Assembly: GCA_047967505.1 (NCBI GenBank)
Contig: CM106538.1
Length of the DNA stretch: 64,000 bases
Reading direction: 5' to 3' (one strand)
Source: Dipteris shenzhenensis
Taxonomy: Eukaryota; Polypodiophyta; Polypodiopsida; Gleicheniales
The number at the start of each line of letters is the position of its first letter. Positions within the stretch are counted from its first letter, which is position 1. Shown here piece after piece: positions 11,255 through 23,700 of the stretch. Under the pieces are notes generated by a model. It ran no database searches, was not told where the DNA came from, and saw only the letters and a program-made list of their open reading frames with translations. A program made the position numbers and the translations under genes.

Positions 11255-14200
11255 GTTTCTTTTGGCAGGACATGCTAGAGGCGCAAAGATGTATAGAGTG
11301 CAAAGACTAGGATGAAGAGGACCCCTAGTGAAAGGAGGAGTTACTATGGGTGTATAAGTCAGCAGAGTCAAGCAAGCAGTGTGCAATTCGAGTGTGTGAA
11401 GAGGTCTGCCATTGTGCATTAGACTGGCCTAAAGAGCTGGGAGATGCTTGCCATAGAGAGGCTGATAAGATAGTTGGGAGTCTAGAATTTCCTTGAGCCA
11501 CAAAATGTCGTTGTATTTTGAAAAAATAAAAATCTTGTAGACATTTCTTGGAGTTGTGGACTTTATCATGGTGCTCATAATACCTGATTTTGTATCAACC
11601 TGCTTCCATGTTAGTACTTAAATGTTTTAAGTAGCTTGGTGGTTGAAATCTAACAGTTAACAATAACCAGTTTAAAGGGCACTGTTTTAGTATAGCAATG
11701 TGCAACAAATTTTAGGATAGCACGATAGTAGTGTAGGAAAAGCATGGTAGTAATGCAGGATAAGTTATCGCCAGCATGGTGGTTGGTTGCACTAGGATAT
11801 TAACAACCACCAGCATGGTGGTTTGCTTCTATTATTACAAGATGAATGGATTTTTAGGATGTGTGGATTTGTTATGGGAAACCAGCACGGTGGTTGTTGG
11901 GATACATACAAGATCTCAAAGACTTGAACAATAAAGGCCTAGCCACCATGGCTTAGATAGGGTCTAAGGGTGTGCCAAATCCTCATTAGATAGGGAAATT
12001 TTATGTTATGAGAATGTTGTTGCAAATCTATACATTAATCCTTGTTTGTCAAAACATTTTACACTACTTAGCAGTGTTAGTTCATGGTGTGTTGATATGT
12101 TTAAAATAATAAAAGACATTAACATTTGTTAAAATTTCTATAAACATACCCAAAAAATGTCTATTGGATTTGTATGCATGGGAGGGAGATTAAATACAGG
12201 ATTGTATTTGCTTACATTTGGCCCAAGTGCATCGCTGTTACACAATGTGACTAACTTATCAGTTGGTTCAAACTTTTTTAAACATTGATCTTTTCTCCTC
12301 AATGATATCAAAAAACGTTTTTCTAAGCCCAATATTTCAAATTCTTTTTCTCTTATAGATCATGTGATAAGAAATTTATATGGTTCATCACTTAATAGAA
12401 CTTGGATCTTGTTGCATTGATTTACTGATTGAATCATTTTTATTTTTTTATGGAGCACATAATTGTTAATTTATAATACAATCTCAAATTTATAATTTCA
12501 GTTTTTGTGTTTTAGGAGGTAGAAAACAAACTAGGAAACTTTCATAAGGTCCATCAGACCTAATCCTCTTTGTAAATATCAAGGGTAGTGCTTCCATTAT
12601 GTGTGATGTGGATAATGATTAGCGCTTATTGGAAATTGAAGCCCAACAAATATTTGAATGAGGGATCGCTTGCATGAGCTTGTGAGTTCTCTCTACGATA
12701 ACATGGAAGTATTCATCACTATGACCTTTAAGATCATCCACATGAGTTTAAGTATAAATGCATTCTAAGAATGGAACTCTACATTCAGCTGATGAATAAG
12801 AAGCCCTTACCCTTTTAAGTAAAAGTAATAAGAAAGTTGTAGAGTAAAAAAAGAAAATCCACATGTGACGTATGCAAAAAGATGGCACACATCCTCTTTG
12901 GTTATTTATAATATGAGAGAGCATGCCCCTCTCTCATCACATCATTAGTTTCAGTTCTAGTTTTAGCTATGCTTTCTACAATGTTGTTTGCTCAGCTTTG
13001 TGTTCTACTTTATCGAGTTTAGATCTTGAAAGTTTACCTATAATGGTTTTCTTGTATGCTCCTTTGTTGTATGCCCTATCTCATTAGAATTAGAATACTA
13101 CTGGTTGCCTTGAAAATTTAGTGCCAAGTTTACTAAATCTCTCATGTGGGTGGCTTGGAGTCCATGCAACTCTTCATAATTTTGCTTAGGATCACATGAC
13201 CTAAAGATAAAGCAAAGACAAAGAGGAGTCATATATCTCAATACTTTGCAAAATATTGAAGAAAGGTCATCCTTTTGTCTTACTTACTCAATCTTCTAAG
13301 CTTGGCATCATTTTCTCTTAGACTAGAAGGCAGATGCCATGAGTTAGTTAGATGGAACATGCCTCAATCTAAAGAGTTACAATTCTTTATCTTGATTTCC
13401 ATCACACAAGGTAATTTTTGTATACTTCTAACTGATGTGTAGAAGTTTTGACATTTGAGGCTTTAAATACCTACATACATTTCAGTCTTTAAGTTAGATA
13501 GGCATTAGCTAGCAACTGTTAGTGGAATGATTTTGGGAGAAAGACGAATTGATGGGGCCTTATGAGGGATGACCATTACTTGCATTAAAGCACTTGAGAG
13601 GGAGAAGGCTTAAATGTGGTGAGAAGGAAGGTCAATGACACATCGAACAATAGCAAACTGCATAAGATACAAATGGAGCAGTAGTAGAAAACAAAAAAGA
13701 GACAAGTTAATGGAATGTCAAAGTAGGATAAATATTTTGAGGTTAAGTTTTGAAAGACCATTAAGGGTCAAAATGAAGGTTTTAGAAGAACGTTCATATG
13801 GATAATGAGAAAGAGAACGGGGGTGGAAAGGGAAGATTAGTGAAAAGGATGAGGAAAGGAGAAGAGTATTAGCCACAAGAGGAGGCAAGATAGGGTAATT
13901 GTGAAAAGGGAGAGATAGAGTAGTACGTATATTACATTGTGGAAAAGGCCATTGTGAAGAGGAAGAGATGGAATACTAAAGTGTGTGGTGTGAGCTACAA
14001 TCCCAAAGGTTGTTAGCTAGATCCTCTAGTGGGGGATGGTCTCCAGAACTTCCTCTTTGCAAAGAGGCATCTGCCATCTATCTAAATTTGCTCTAACCAG
14101 GGGTTGAGGGGAAATCCCTCATGAGACAATAGCCAAAAGAAATGGGAGATCTTTTGTGGTCTCATATTAGTCTAAAGACGAGGCTAGAAATGGTAGATGC

Positions 14201-14940
14201 ATGAATCATGCGAACACATGGGTCTTTTTTTGTGATTCCTCTCTTGCTCATCTATAGGAATGCAATGTGGATGGAAGTTGCTAAGCATTGCAACAAAGGG
14301 TAACGAATGAGCTACATTGCATGTTAAAATTCAAGTGCAAGTCGATGGCCAATAATGGAAGACCACATCAAACAAATTGCCCAACACTATGGGGAAAGAA
14401 GAAGTAGCTAGTCAAAAACCAAGAAAGTAGAGGGGAGGGTTCCAACCACCCACATATCTGAAGACATAGACGAAAAACTTCATCAATGAAGGTGCAGATG
14501 AAGAATGAAGGCAAAAATAAAGCACATCCCCTTAGCCGGCCATGAAAGAGGGATGAAAAAAGATGATGACAATGTGTGGTAGTGCGAGCAAATGACACAT
14601 GGCAAAGGATGAACAGGGGCAAAAAGTTTCTGCTAAAGTAGTATTCCGACAAAGACTCAAACCTACCACCTATTCTTTTTTCTTTTTGGCGAGGGGAAAA
14701 AAATGGAAATTTTCCTATTCAAGAAAATCAAAATACATGAAAAGAATAAATGTAGCTGTAGAGCTCAAAGCAGGGAGCTTTGTTTGAGAGCATTCACTAC
14801 CAAAAGAAAAATATTTGATCGAGAGCTAAAATAAGCAATTACTTTGTATGTTTCATGCTACACCCATAGAGGCAAATCATTGGGATCTTGCAATGATGAA
14901 ATGCTATCAAATTGCATTTGCTAGACATGATGAATTGTTC
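11255..14940. other. No recognisable gene in about 3.7 kb
   Basis: Mostly AT-rich non-coding sequence. Short CCACCATGGTGG-like palindromes recur at 11770-11960, linking it to the repeat block at 9.3-10.2 kb. No tRNA, rRNA or transposon domain was recognised. Confidence 0.5.
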
Positions 14941-14989
14941 CGAATCTGATGAGATTCCAGACAATAATCTACAAGTGATTCATCCATCC

Positions 14990-15260
14990 TTTATCACTGA
15001 AGAGAGCAATCTTCCATGAGAGTTAAAAATGAAAGTATGCCCCTACAAGCCATCTTCTAATGTAGTTCCACACCCAGTGAGCCACATTGCAACTCATAAA
15101 AAATGAAAATGTGTTTCCACATTGACCTTGCAAAGAGAGCACACCAGAGAAATAGGTTTCCATTTGGAAATCCTCATAGGAAACGTACCTATGATCATTC
15201 TCCAAAAGTCCCAAATCCAACTTATTTGAGAAAAAAGCTTTCCATACCCATCAAATTCTT
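14990..15260 (-). pseudogene. LINE C-terminal zinc-binding (zf-RVT-like) relic
   Basis: The minus strand reads SFFMSCNVAHWVWNYIRRWL after a Cys-containing stretch. This resembles the C..C...H..F.C..A..W pattern of the small zinc-binding domain downstream of reverse transcriptase in plant LINEs. The frame is broken. It has the same orientation as the LINE endonuclease relic further right, so both may come from one element that lost its RT. Confidence 0.5.
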
Positions 15261-15779
15261 GCTAGCCACATTGGAATTGAATTCGATGTAGCATGCTACT
15301 ACTTCCAATGTATCGGGCCATCTCTCGGGACACTAGCAAGTGCCTCAATTGGTAGACACTACATAGTCATCTGTGATATGTCATAAAGTGTGGTTTGATT
15401 AGTTGTAACCCAGCCTCAAAGATCTATTGTGGACATATTGGCACGTTACTAGTTGGCCAATCCTCCCTCATATGGGCACACATTTGAGTGATAAACAACT
15501 ATTATGGGACTATTAAGTTGAATCTATGAGATAGCTCATGAGCTACCGAAAATTTCAATTGCAAAAATCCCAAAGATCAAGTCAACTCTTTATTCTTGGG
15601 GCATGCAAATGTTTGGAAAGGCAAGGGTTTAGCTCCCAGCATTGTATGGGATTACCACAGATCTGGTGTCCATCTTGTCATGACTTAGTGATTGCTTAAT
15701 CAAGAAAAAGGGTGACCAAAATGACTAATACTCATTTTAAAAGGAACATGACCATTCTTAGCTTCCATACTCATGGAAA

Positions 15780-16760
15780 TAGCATAGTGAAAATATTAGG
15801 AAAATGGTCTAAAGCCGTCTATAGATGTAGCACCTCCCATAGATCAAGCCACCAAGGTTGATATGATAGATAGAATCTATCCAACCTAGCAACCCTTCAT
15901 GATGCATCAAAGTGGTGATTGTGACACAAACTGTTTATGGTTTGCCAAGATCTGAAAAGAGCACCAACCCACAAGTTTCTAAAAATTCTTCCATGCATTA
16001 GCTTCATTATTCGAGACATCATGAGAAATATGCGATCAATTAGGGGGTGAGATATCATGTTCCAATCCCTTGTAAAATCACTTTCTTCCCCACAAATTGC
16101 CAACTCAAAAGCTCCCATTAGACCATACAACCTTGCCTAGTGTTAGGTGCATAGACAAAGATGAAATAGACCAAGTGATCATTTACCTTGGTCTCCACCA
16201 CAAGATATGATCCGTCCTCGGCAACTTGATAAAGAGAAGAGGGAATTTTGGCTTTAATGAATACATACATCCTTCTTCTAACATGTTGAGGACAATTAAA
16301 GTGGCATGTGTAATTAGAGACATGCATATTTTGAAGAAAGTATGCTCCTATTTTCAATTCTTATAGGGTGCAAATATTTGGCTCCTAAGCAACCATATAT
16401 TTTTGAACCACCTTATGCTTATGTACAATGCATGAATAACATAATTCCAGCTAGAGAATGTAAGTGACTTCATTAAGGTACTAATCTTGATTCTGAGGGG
16501 CATCATCATCCATGAAATCCAGTAGGGGAATGTATATATAGGTAAATGCAAACTTTCTTCTCGTTGATTCGCAATAGTTTGTCGAGTTAGATTTGGACTC
16601 ACGTTGTGTCACCTCTTTTGAGGTAGAAGCCACAATATTTGTTAAGCTAGGTGCTACCATGGCCCCCAGCCACCTCATCATTATCCATTTTGTTTTGTAG
16701 TGTTTCGGTTGAACCTCTGGCATCCTATTTGGTCGTAGGTCTTCCACCTACTTGTACCTT
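15780..16760 (-). pseudogene. LINE AP-endonuclease-like relic
   Basis: On the minus strand a frame at about 16330-16130 gives DGSYLVVETKVNDHLVYFIF followed by VYAPN, a typical beta-strand block of the APE-type endonuclease of LINEs. Further on at about 16060-15780 there is TRDWNMISHPLIDR, where the expected residues before WNM would be a Gly-Asp pair, and then VARLDRFYLS, the LxRLDRxxxS block near the end of that domain. Upstream frames (16740-16480) are low-similarity N-terminal sequence. Stops and frameshifts abound. RT sequence is missing between this relic and the C-terminal relic at 15 kb, so the copy is internally deleted. Confidence 0.65.
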
Positions 16761-17253
16761 ACCTTGTAAAATTTCGGGCATCCTTTTCGTAATTTTAGGT
16801 GGTGGCAAGCTCCTTTTGAATACACATTGTAGAGTTATCCTGTATAGCTACTTTTGAATTTTGTTCATTACAAATTGTCGCATTTTCCTTTGATGTAATG
16901 TCAATATGCTATTCCATTTAGCATTGGCTGATTGATTTGGAACAGTTGGAGATGCAAAAGGATAATCATGAGCAAAATGACTAGAGTAGTGACATTAATA
17001 ACATGCATTAGGAAACACCCCAAACTTAACCTGAATGACAATCTCCCAACTATTCAAAATACCCCGCAGCATATACTACCCTCTCACCACACCGCGAAGG
17101 GCATCTCAATCTGAGACAATGCACTCTTATACTTTTTGGTTGTGCTACCTACAGAGATTTGCTCCCAAACTTGAAAAAGGAAAGCAACTCTAGTCCTCTT
17201 ACCAGGACACCGCGAACTTGGTTTGCTTTCTTGAGCTCCTTACCATGAACCAG

Positions 17254-17265
17254 GCTCTGATACCA
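17254..17265 (-). other. Primer-binding site, initiator Met-tRNA type
   Basis: Directly inside the LTR the minus strand reads TGGTATCAGAGC, the standard plant retrotransposon site complementary to the 3' end of initiator methionine tRNA. Confidence 0.85.
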
Positions 17266-17617
17266 TGTGAAGATAGTGGGAGAGAAGGAAGGAGTCTCAC
17301 TTGCGGCTTTCTCACGTACACAATGGGGGAATACACACAAAGGTGGAGGCTAAAAACAGTTTTCCTCTTCTTAGTTGTGAAAGCCAAAATAACTCTAGTA
17401 CAAAGAAATAGAAGAACCCTATATGTGGGTCTCAAACCAAACTCAGCTAACTAAGGTGGCATACTAATTGAGCCACGAACTAGAGTACATATGGATAGCT
17501 ATCATCCAACTATTATTCATGGGCGGTGTACCAACTGCATCTGCACCTAACAAGTCGGTGACATAAATGCACAATAGTCACCCTAGCATATCATGAGTGG
17601 AGCTCGATATCTCAACA
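17266..17617 (-). repeat. Copia LTR (352 bp)
   Basis: On the minus strand it starts TGTTGAGATATCGAGC and ends CACTATCTTCACA, the same length and ends as the LTRs at 26211-26562 and 31419-31770. Confidence 0.85.
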
Positions 17618-18400
17618 AAAAGTGTCGAACTGCAAAATGGCAAATCTACCGAAGGAATCTACTACAAAAATGGCAAAAGTGCCAAAATACTACATGACTG
17701 TCATATCCTACTATTGCTCCTCCTCGTGCTCCTCGTCCTTGTCCTTCTCGCCTCAATCTCTGTGTGTGCACTCGATCCCTTGCCCTCCTCTTCTGCTAGC
17801 CTAATCTCTTCTTCTATAGATCCAGTCTCTCCGTGCGGATCTCTGAATGGGTCAAACATACCTCCCTAAGAATGAAACAAGTTGGAAAAACTAAGAGCGT
17901 CAATTGTAAGACAATGGTTATAGTCAAACGATAATGAAGAGGAATAGGATATACTCACATGATGTGTTGCCACCCTTTCCCAATCGATGTGGACTCCTTA
18001 CAATTTACTTAAAAGACAATTTACAACTTAAAACTCAAGTTCAATTTACTAAAACTATGAAAAGAGATTTACTTAAGACTTCATCGTATATCATCATATA
18101 TGTCCACAAAATACATTACCATATGTATCCAAAAGAGTATTCATATGAAAAATTTGGGTCCAAAAGAGTGTTCAGGTACAAAATTTATCTCCAAAAGAGT
18201 GTTCATATACAAAAAATCTTGCAAAAAGAGTATTCTTAAACAAAATTTGTTTCCAAAAGAGACATTCTCATACATATGCTAAAGAGAGGAGGAGGTATAC
18301 TGCTCTGCATTACTATCACTCGTACCATCCTCCTCCTCATCGCTAGACAAGTCACTCAAGACCTTATTTTCCACATCTGGTAATATATAATTATACTCTT
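17618..18400. other. No recognisable gene
   Basis: AT-rich. At 18100-18260 a short sentence, CAAAAGAGTRTTC followed by AYATACAAAA..T, recurs four to five times at about 30-base spacing, a degenerate minisatellite. Confidence 0.5.
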
Positions 18401-18815
18401 CTTGGAGATGTACTCACGGTCAAAGAAGATGTCTACACAAACCATTATGTATTTGATAGTCTCCTCCTTGTTAATGAGTGGCTCAAAGCAGTCTCTCCAA
18501 AGCTTGCGTGGAGATCCCATATTTCGTGCGATCCTCAGAAAATGCTACTCTCGGTGCGATACGATCTGGACCCCACCCACACGCATGCACTTCGATGTTA
18601 AACTTTATCCAATCTGCATCATGTGCAATTTTTCCTACTACATGTGATAGCAGAGTATCAATGTCCCGACAAATGACAGCAACATGGGGAAGCGGATTGG
18701 GGTTTATGAAAAAATGTCGGGGAGGAGGGCGTTCCATTTTATAATCTCTTTGAAAAAAACAACCAAATACGGGCATATAAAACACATTACAAATCATATC
18801 AAAGAACTCATTCAA
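18400..18815 (-). pseudogene. Unrecognised reading frame, about 110 codons plus a frame-shifted tail
   Basis: The minus strand has an open frame from 18815 to 18483 with a protein-like composition (HVAVICRDIDTLLSHVVGKI, then HDADWIKFNIEVHACGWGPD). Just past its stop, the next frame continues plausibly with DCFEPLINKEETIKYIMVCV, suggesting one frameshift near 18490-18500. I recognise no family and no catalytic motif. It lies next to transposon-derived sequence and may be part of a transposon gene. Confidence 0.3.
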
Positions 18816-19139
18816 GATCTGTAAAAGAATTCAGGGTACAAACAAGCTACATTCACATTCACTTCTATTCAAAAAATTATATATATCGCACAAGCCAATA
18901 CATTCTGAAAAGATAATTCTAGGAAACTTTATTGCATCCACTCTCCTTTATTCCACAATTTGTGCCAATCACATCCCCTATCATGCTTTATCCTCCTCAA
19001 CTTTTGTACATTTGATTCTTTGCTTTTCCCTTCTCCGCTCATCCTCCCTCAATCTTCAAAATTTTCCCTTCTCTCTTCTTTACTGCTATATCCCTTCTCA
19101 CACCACTCCCTTCTTGTCATTCCCCTCCTTCCACTCTGC

Positions 19140-19314
19140 TACTCCTCGTCGCCCTCTCGTCGCTCTGAAAAGAGGGAGGGAAAGGAAGAGAAAGGGAAAA
19201 GGAGAGGAGTGAAAAGAGAGAAAAGAGAGGAGAAAAGAGGAGAGGAAATAAGCTCTAAAATAAGAGAAGAGAGGAGAAGAGAGGAAATAAGAGAAAAGAG
19301 GGGAAGACAGGGGA
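19140..19314. repeat. GA-rich tract, left part
   Basis: Nearly pure purine (GAGAGGA/GAAAAGAG units). It resumes at 20299 after the inserted 1-kb element, so both parts were one continuous tract before insertion. Confidence 0.75.
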
Positions 19315-20298
19315 GGGGACGAGCATTTTTCGAGCGAAATCTTCCGAGCGTTCGAGCAAAGGAAAACAAAAAGCTTCCAACTATGTAAAAATATGGCAAA
19401 AATGGATCGGAAGAAAACATAGTTTCACTTAGAAATATGCAAAGTATTATAGCAATGCCTATTTTATACCCAAATCTTTGCATGAATCCTTGGGAATGGT
19501 GAGTAACATAATGGGATTGGCTTTTGAAGAAATGCACATGTAGGACTTCTCTATGAAAATTCCTGTATGATCCTTCTTATAACTTTTACTTAATAGGGGG
19601 TGACATTAAAAACCCTCTATCAACCTTTCATGAAAGAATTTATTCAAATAAACCTCATTGAAACAAGCCATCAAGGTAGTTTTGCTAGCGAAACCCCTTT
19701 GATGTAGGTCTTCCAAGGTAGTTTTGCTGGTGAAACTACCTTGGATAGCACTTTTAAAAGTGACATAACTTTCATATCCAATATAGTCATTCAACCACTC
19801 AAATTGATCAAAAATCCCCATTTGAGCACATCTTTGAGGTTATATTTTGGAAAATCTTACATATATAGTATTAAATATCACATGTATTTTATGAGAGTGA
19901 TATATAAGCCCAAGTTAATACTTATTTATAGTAATTTAAACTTCTTTAAAAACATATCCATAAATATCTTGTTACTTATGCTATAAAAACACTAGAAAGC
20001 TCTCGTCATATTGATAAAAATGTGTTATATATGTATAATATTATTACATTGAGAGTGATTATGAGGGATGTTTCTTATAGGAATTATTTTTTAACACTTT
20101 TTTTGGGTAATAACAGGGGTACAAAGGATGTCTATGAATGACTATTCTTTATATTTTTATGCTAAAGGGATCTAGTTCTAGTGAAAATAAAAGTGCGAAA
20201 ACCATGTTTCCTAAAGAAATACAAATTATATAAATCTCTTGAAAAACACGCTCGGATAAACCTGCTCATAGGTTTTTGCTCAAAAAAATGACACATCC
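19315..20298 (+). mobile_element. Non-autonomous DNA transposon, copy 1 (984 bp)
   Basis: The unit matches, in reverse complement, the unit at 24308-25317 along essentially its whole length. The left end begins GGGGACGAGCATTTTTCGAGCG. The right end, read inward, begins GGATGTGTCATTTTTTTGAGC, giving imperfect terminal inverted repeats with several CGAGC motifs near both ends. No protein is encoded. GA-rich sequence on both sides shares GGGAGGGG as a likely 8-base target duplication, but the low complexity makes the exact edge uncertain. Length, ends and target duplication suggest a Mutator-like (MULE) or similar non-autonomous element; this is inference. Confidence 0.7.
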
Positions 20299-20760
20299 GG
20301 GAGGGGAGAAGAGAGGAAATAAGAGAAGAGAGGGAAAGAGAGGAAAAGAGAGGAAAGGAAAGGAGGAGAGAGAAAATAAGAAAGAGAGGGGAAAAGAGGG
20401 GATTAAGGGTAGGGGAAAGAGAGGATGGAAGGGGAAAAGAGAGGGGAAAAGAGGGAGGGAAAGTAGAGGAAAGAGAGGAAAATAGATGGGAGAAAGAGGA
20501 TGTGAAAATAAGAGAAAGGGGAAAGAGAGGAGTGAAGAAAAACAGAGAATGGAGAGGGGAGAAAGAGGGAAAAGAGAGGAGAAAAGAGAGGTGAAAAGGA
20601 GAGAAAGAGAGGGGAGCAAGAGAAAAGAGGAGAGAAAGAGAGAAAAGAGATGGGAAAAGAGGGAGAGGAGGAGAGAAACTTTAGAGAAAGGAAGGGAAAG
20701 TGAAAGAAGCCTGAAGGGAAACAAGAGGAGAGGTAGAAAGAAAGATAAAGAAACCAAACA
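20299..20760. repeat. GA-rich tract, right part
   Basis: About 460 bases of plus-strand purine sequence. It yields long artificial open frames (Lys/Glu/Arg-rich on +, Ser/Leu/Phe/Pro-rich on -) that should not be taken as genes. Confidence 0.85.
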
Positions 20761-21299
20761 AACGTGAAATAGAAGGGGAAGAGAGGAATTCTTACCTTGA
20801 GATGGAGAGGAAGTTGCAGCAAGTCTTGTAGGTGCAGAGGGACAATGTAGGAGAGGATGGAGAGGTGGGAGGGGGAGGTAGTAGGCAAGAGTGAGGAGGA
20901 GGTGAGGAGGCGAGGGTTGTGGGCAATCGTGAGCCAAGTGGAGAGGATGAGTAGTGACAGCTCATCGGATAGGGGGCCACCTCTCAGGATTTTGGAGTGG
21001 TGGGTTCATGAGAGATTGCCTTGTCCTTGTAGGCATTGCAGGCGAGGGGTTCATCATCAGCATCGTATTGTCAGCGCCACTTGCAGATGTATGGAGAGGC
21101 ACCACTAGAAGAGGATATTCATTGACATGCTAGTGCATCATTGGTAAGCCAATTATATTTGAGTGATTCATGGATATTTATATTGCTTGTCTTTATTGCA
21201 CACACTAACCTTGCATCATTATATTATACAGGATGAGGAGAGCAGCGAGGAAGCACGTGCATCCCACCACCACAACTCGAGCAAGATGATCTTGAGGAT

Positions 21300-21530
21300 G
21301 ATCCTCTAGAGGAGGATAAGGGTATGGTGGACATGATGGATTCTTTTTTTGGAGGCACCATGGGAGATGGGCGTGAGATGTTTGAACATGGGACCGTGAT
21401 GCGATATTTGGCATCAACACGCTTATATGATGGTGCAAGGATGACAAAACTATGAGCTTGCCTCTCGATCTTGAATTTGCAAGCAAAGTATGGATGGTTA
21501 GACACAAGTGTCTCAGCCTTAATGAGGTTT
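21300..21530 (+). pseudogene. CACTA transposase N-terminal fragment
   Basis: A frame reads RYLASTRLYDGARMTKL, a stop, then ACLSILNLQAKYGWLDTSV. This matches the conserved block just before the TNP2 core (LYxGxxxxxLxxxLxLLNLKxxxGxS). The stop is TGA where a CGA (Arg) codon would fit. A gap of about 90 bases before 21621 may be an intron or an insertion. Confidence 0.7.
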
Positions 21531-21620
21531 GGAGCCTTGATCTTAGTATCTTGTTCCTAATTGTTTTAATTAATTGGTATCTCATTCACAAGGTCTCTTG
21601 GATATGCAAATTGTAATAGG

Positions 21621-22295
21621 TTGCTCCAGAAGATGTTGCTTGTCCCAAATACCATGCCCAATTCCAGAGAAGCAAAGAAGATGTTGACGGTGGTTGGGAT
21701 GGATTATGACACCATCCACGCTTGCCCTAATGATTGTATTTTGTTTCGTCTTGAGTATGGTGATTTGGTTAATTGCTCGGAGTGTGGAGCACAGCGCTAC
21801 AGACAGGACTTGCTGGGGGAGACAATCCCAGTGAAGCTCCTAAGACATTTTCCCATCGTCCCCAGAATACAGCAGACGTTCAAATGCAAGTCCATTACAC
21901 AACTGATGATGGGGCATGCTACACACTGGTTCACTGATGACACTTTGAGGATCCCTGCAGATTGTGCTTCTTGGAAGCACATAGACAACAACTTGGCGAG
22001 GGAGCAACGTAATTTATATCTCGAGCTCACAATGGATGGCATGAACCCTTTCAGGTTATGCTCCACATCTTGGTTGACATGGCCCATAGTCTTGGTGAAC
22101 CCGCCATGTCTAAGAATAAAGAAGGGACACCTCATGCTTGCCCTACTTGTGCCATGGAAATACAAGGCAAAAAATATGGACGTGTACATGGCACCCTTGA
22201 TCAAGGAGCTACAGACCCTATGGAGGGGCATACGTGTCTTTGATATTTCTAAAGCCTCGAGGCAGGCCGCAAACATGTGCATCAGGGAATTTTGA
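21621..22295 (+). pseudogene. CACTA transposase core (Transposase_21 / TNP2)
   Basis: A 224-codon open frame covers most of the TNP2 domain. Landmarks are LLQKMLLVPNTMPNSREAKK, the Cys-bearing HACPNDCILFR and YGDLVNCSECGAQRYR, then VKLLRHFPIVPRIQQTFKC, DGMNPF, and the C-terminal MDVYMAPLIKELQTLWR. This enzyme would cut and join CACTA element ends, normally leaving a 3-bp target duplication. The frame is unbroken here but cut off from the rest of the protein by frame changes on both sides. The start is only the first in-frame Met; the true protein began upstream. Confidence 0.85.
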
Positions 22296-22439
22296 TAAGG
22301 ACCATGCATGACTATCCGGGATTTAGGGAGTGCGCACGTACGTGCTTTTGCATGCCTATTGATACTTTATGCTTTATTGTGGTGTGATCCATGCATGTCT
22401 AATGACCTGTGTGTCCATGCATATATGTAGGACTTAAAA

Positions 22440-23700
22440 CACAAGGTACCATGCTTGTCCTATTTGTGGACCTAGCTTGAATGCGCGACACTCCGAACAT
22501 ATGAGGAAGATGATTTATGAAGTCATGCTCAATATCTTCCGCTTGATCATCCTGCACGTGAAGGCCAACTTGATCCACCACCGGTTTGTAGGAAGGCAAG
22601 TGACTGGATTCAGGATTGGAGAGCTAATAGTGAGGAGACTTCTCTTGGTATGGACTGGTTGTCTATCTTTCAAGAGCTTCCATATTGGGGCGAGTTACAA
22701 ATCAATCACCTCTTGGATCCCATGCATACCTTCAAGAATGTGGGGGCATCTATTTAGGCACACTTGGTTGGTGACAAAGACACAAGGGGAGTGCGAGAAG
22801 ACTTGCATGAGATGGGTAGGATGCCTGACTTGTGGCCCCAAGAGCGTGTGCGTAGAACTTAAGAGCATGGTTCTACAAGTCAAGAAGGTGGTTTAGGAAC
22901 CCAAGAGCATCCTCCTCGAATTGTTCTCCCAAAGGCACCATGGATCCTTTCCAAGGTAGAGAAGGCAAGGGTCAAGGTAGATATTGCATCTTTTCGGACA
23001 CCCACGGGACACATGCATTCCTTGCGGGAAGCGTTTACAAAGGACAGTAAGCTTAGTGGCCTCAAGTCTCATGATTAGCACAAGGTCTTATAGGTATTCT
23101 ACATGTTAGCTTGAAAGAAGAGTAGAACTAAGATTGTGATTTTTTCGTGTAACTTATATGATTGTGACACATTGTTCTAACTCCTTTGTTTATTGGGTAG
23201 TTTATCCTCCCAATTACAGTGAGAGGATGCTTATCAGAAGATGTTAGAACCGTTATCTACAAGATCAATGGCATTGTTAGATATGCTTACAATCATATCA
23301 CCTTCATTATATTTCATACAATTTTAAATTATGGGTATAAAATATTGAAACTTATGGAATAGGTGGATCTCACAAAAAGAGATACATGTATTGAGCATTG
23401 AGAGGGGTAAGGTGGACTCCATTGAAGTTGTGTGCTTGCTTGGGAAGCAATTTCCCACAAGCAATATGATGACTTAGGTGCACTTGCTTGTACACATAGT
23501 TGATGAGGTCGCCATTGCAGGAACCATTCATAGTCGTTGGATGTTTTTCCTTGAATGGTTTATGAAAACCTTGAAGGGATTTGTAAGGCAAAGATCTAGA
23601 CCCATAGCAAGCATGGTGGAGGGATGGCTCGTGCAAGAGTCATTAGTATACATCACAGAGTTTCTTGCATCCATGGCGGCATTTTCATGTGGAACACATT
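22440..23700 (+). pseudogene. CACTA transposase C-terminal half (DPMH block, DUF4218-like)
   Basis: In shifting frames the plus strand reads HACPICGPSLNARHSEHMRK (22450-22510), YWGELQINHLLDPMHTFKNV (22680-22740), then VREDLHEMGRMPDLWPQERV (22790-22855), FTKDSKLSGLKSHD (23035-23075), PITVRGCLSEDVRTVIYKI (23210-23270), and a frame with IHSRWMFFLEWFMKTLKGFV and RQRSRPIASMVEGWL (23530-23640). These are the conserved blocks between the TNP2 core and the DUF4218 region of plant CACTA proteins. Several frameshifts and stops make it non-functional. Confidence 0.8.

Larger units (their letters stand above)
17064..17617 (-). mobile_element. Truncated Copia element: 5' LTR plus leader only
   Basis: This segment matches the right end of the Copia element at 31.2-31.77 kb: about 200 bases of leader, a primer-binding site, then a full 352-bp LTR. 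Similarity starts abruptly near 17064, so gag and pol are missing. It shows that the same family has inserted at least twice in this window. It is visibly more diverged from the 31-kb copy than the two ends of that copy are from each other. Confidence 0.85.

Noticed and set aside
18960-19537. Overlapping 130-140 codon frames on both strands
   Set aside because: The same purine/pyrimidine tract effect; no protein-like composition.
20266-20937. A 223-codon minus-strand frame and its plus-strand partners
   Set aside because: They are translations of a nearly pure GA/CT tract (Ser/Leu/Phe/Pro or Lys/Glu/Arg only). Composition alone keeps the frames open.
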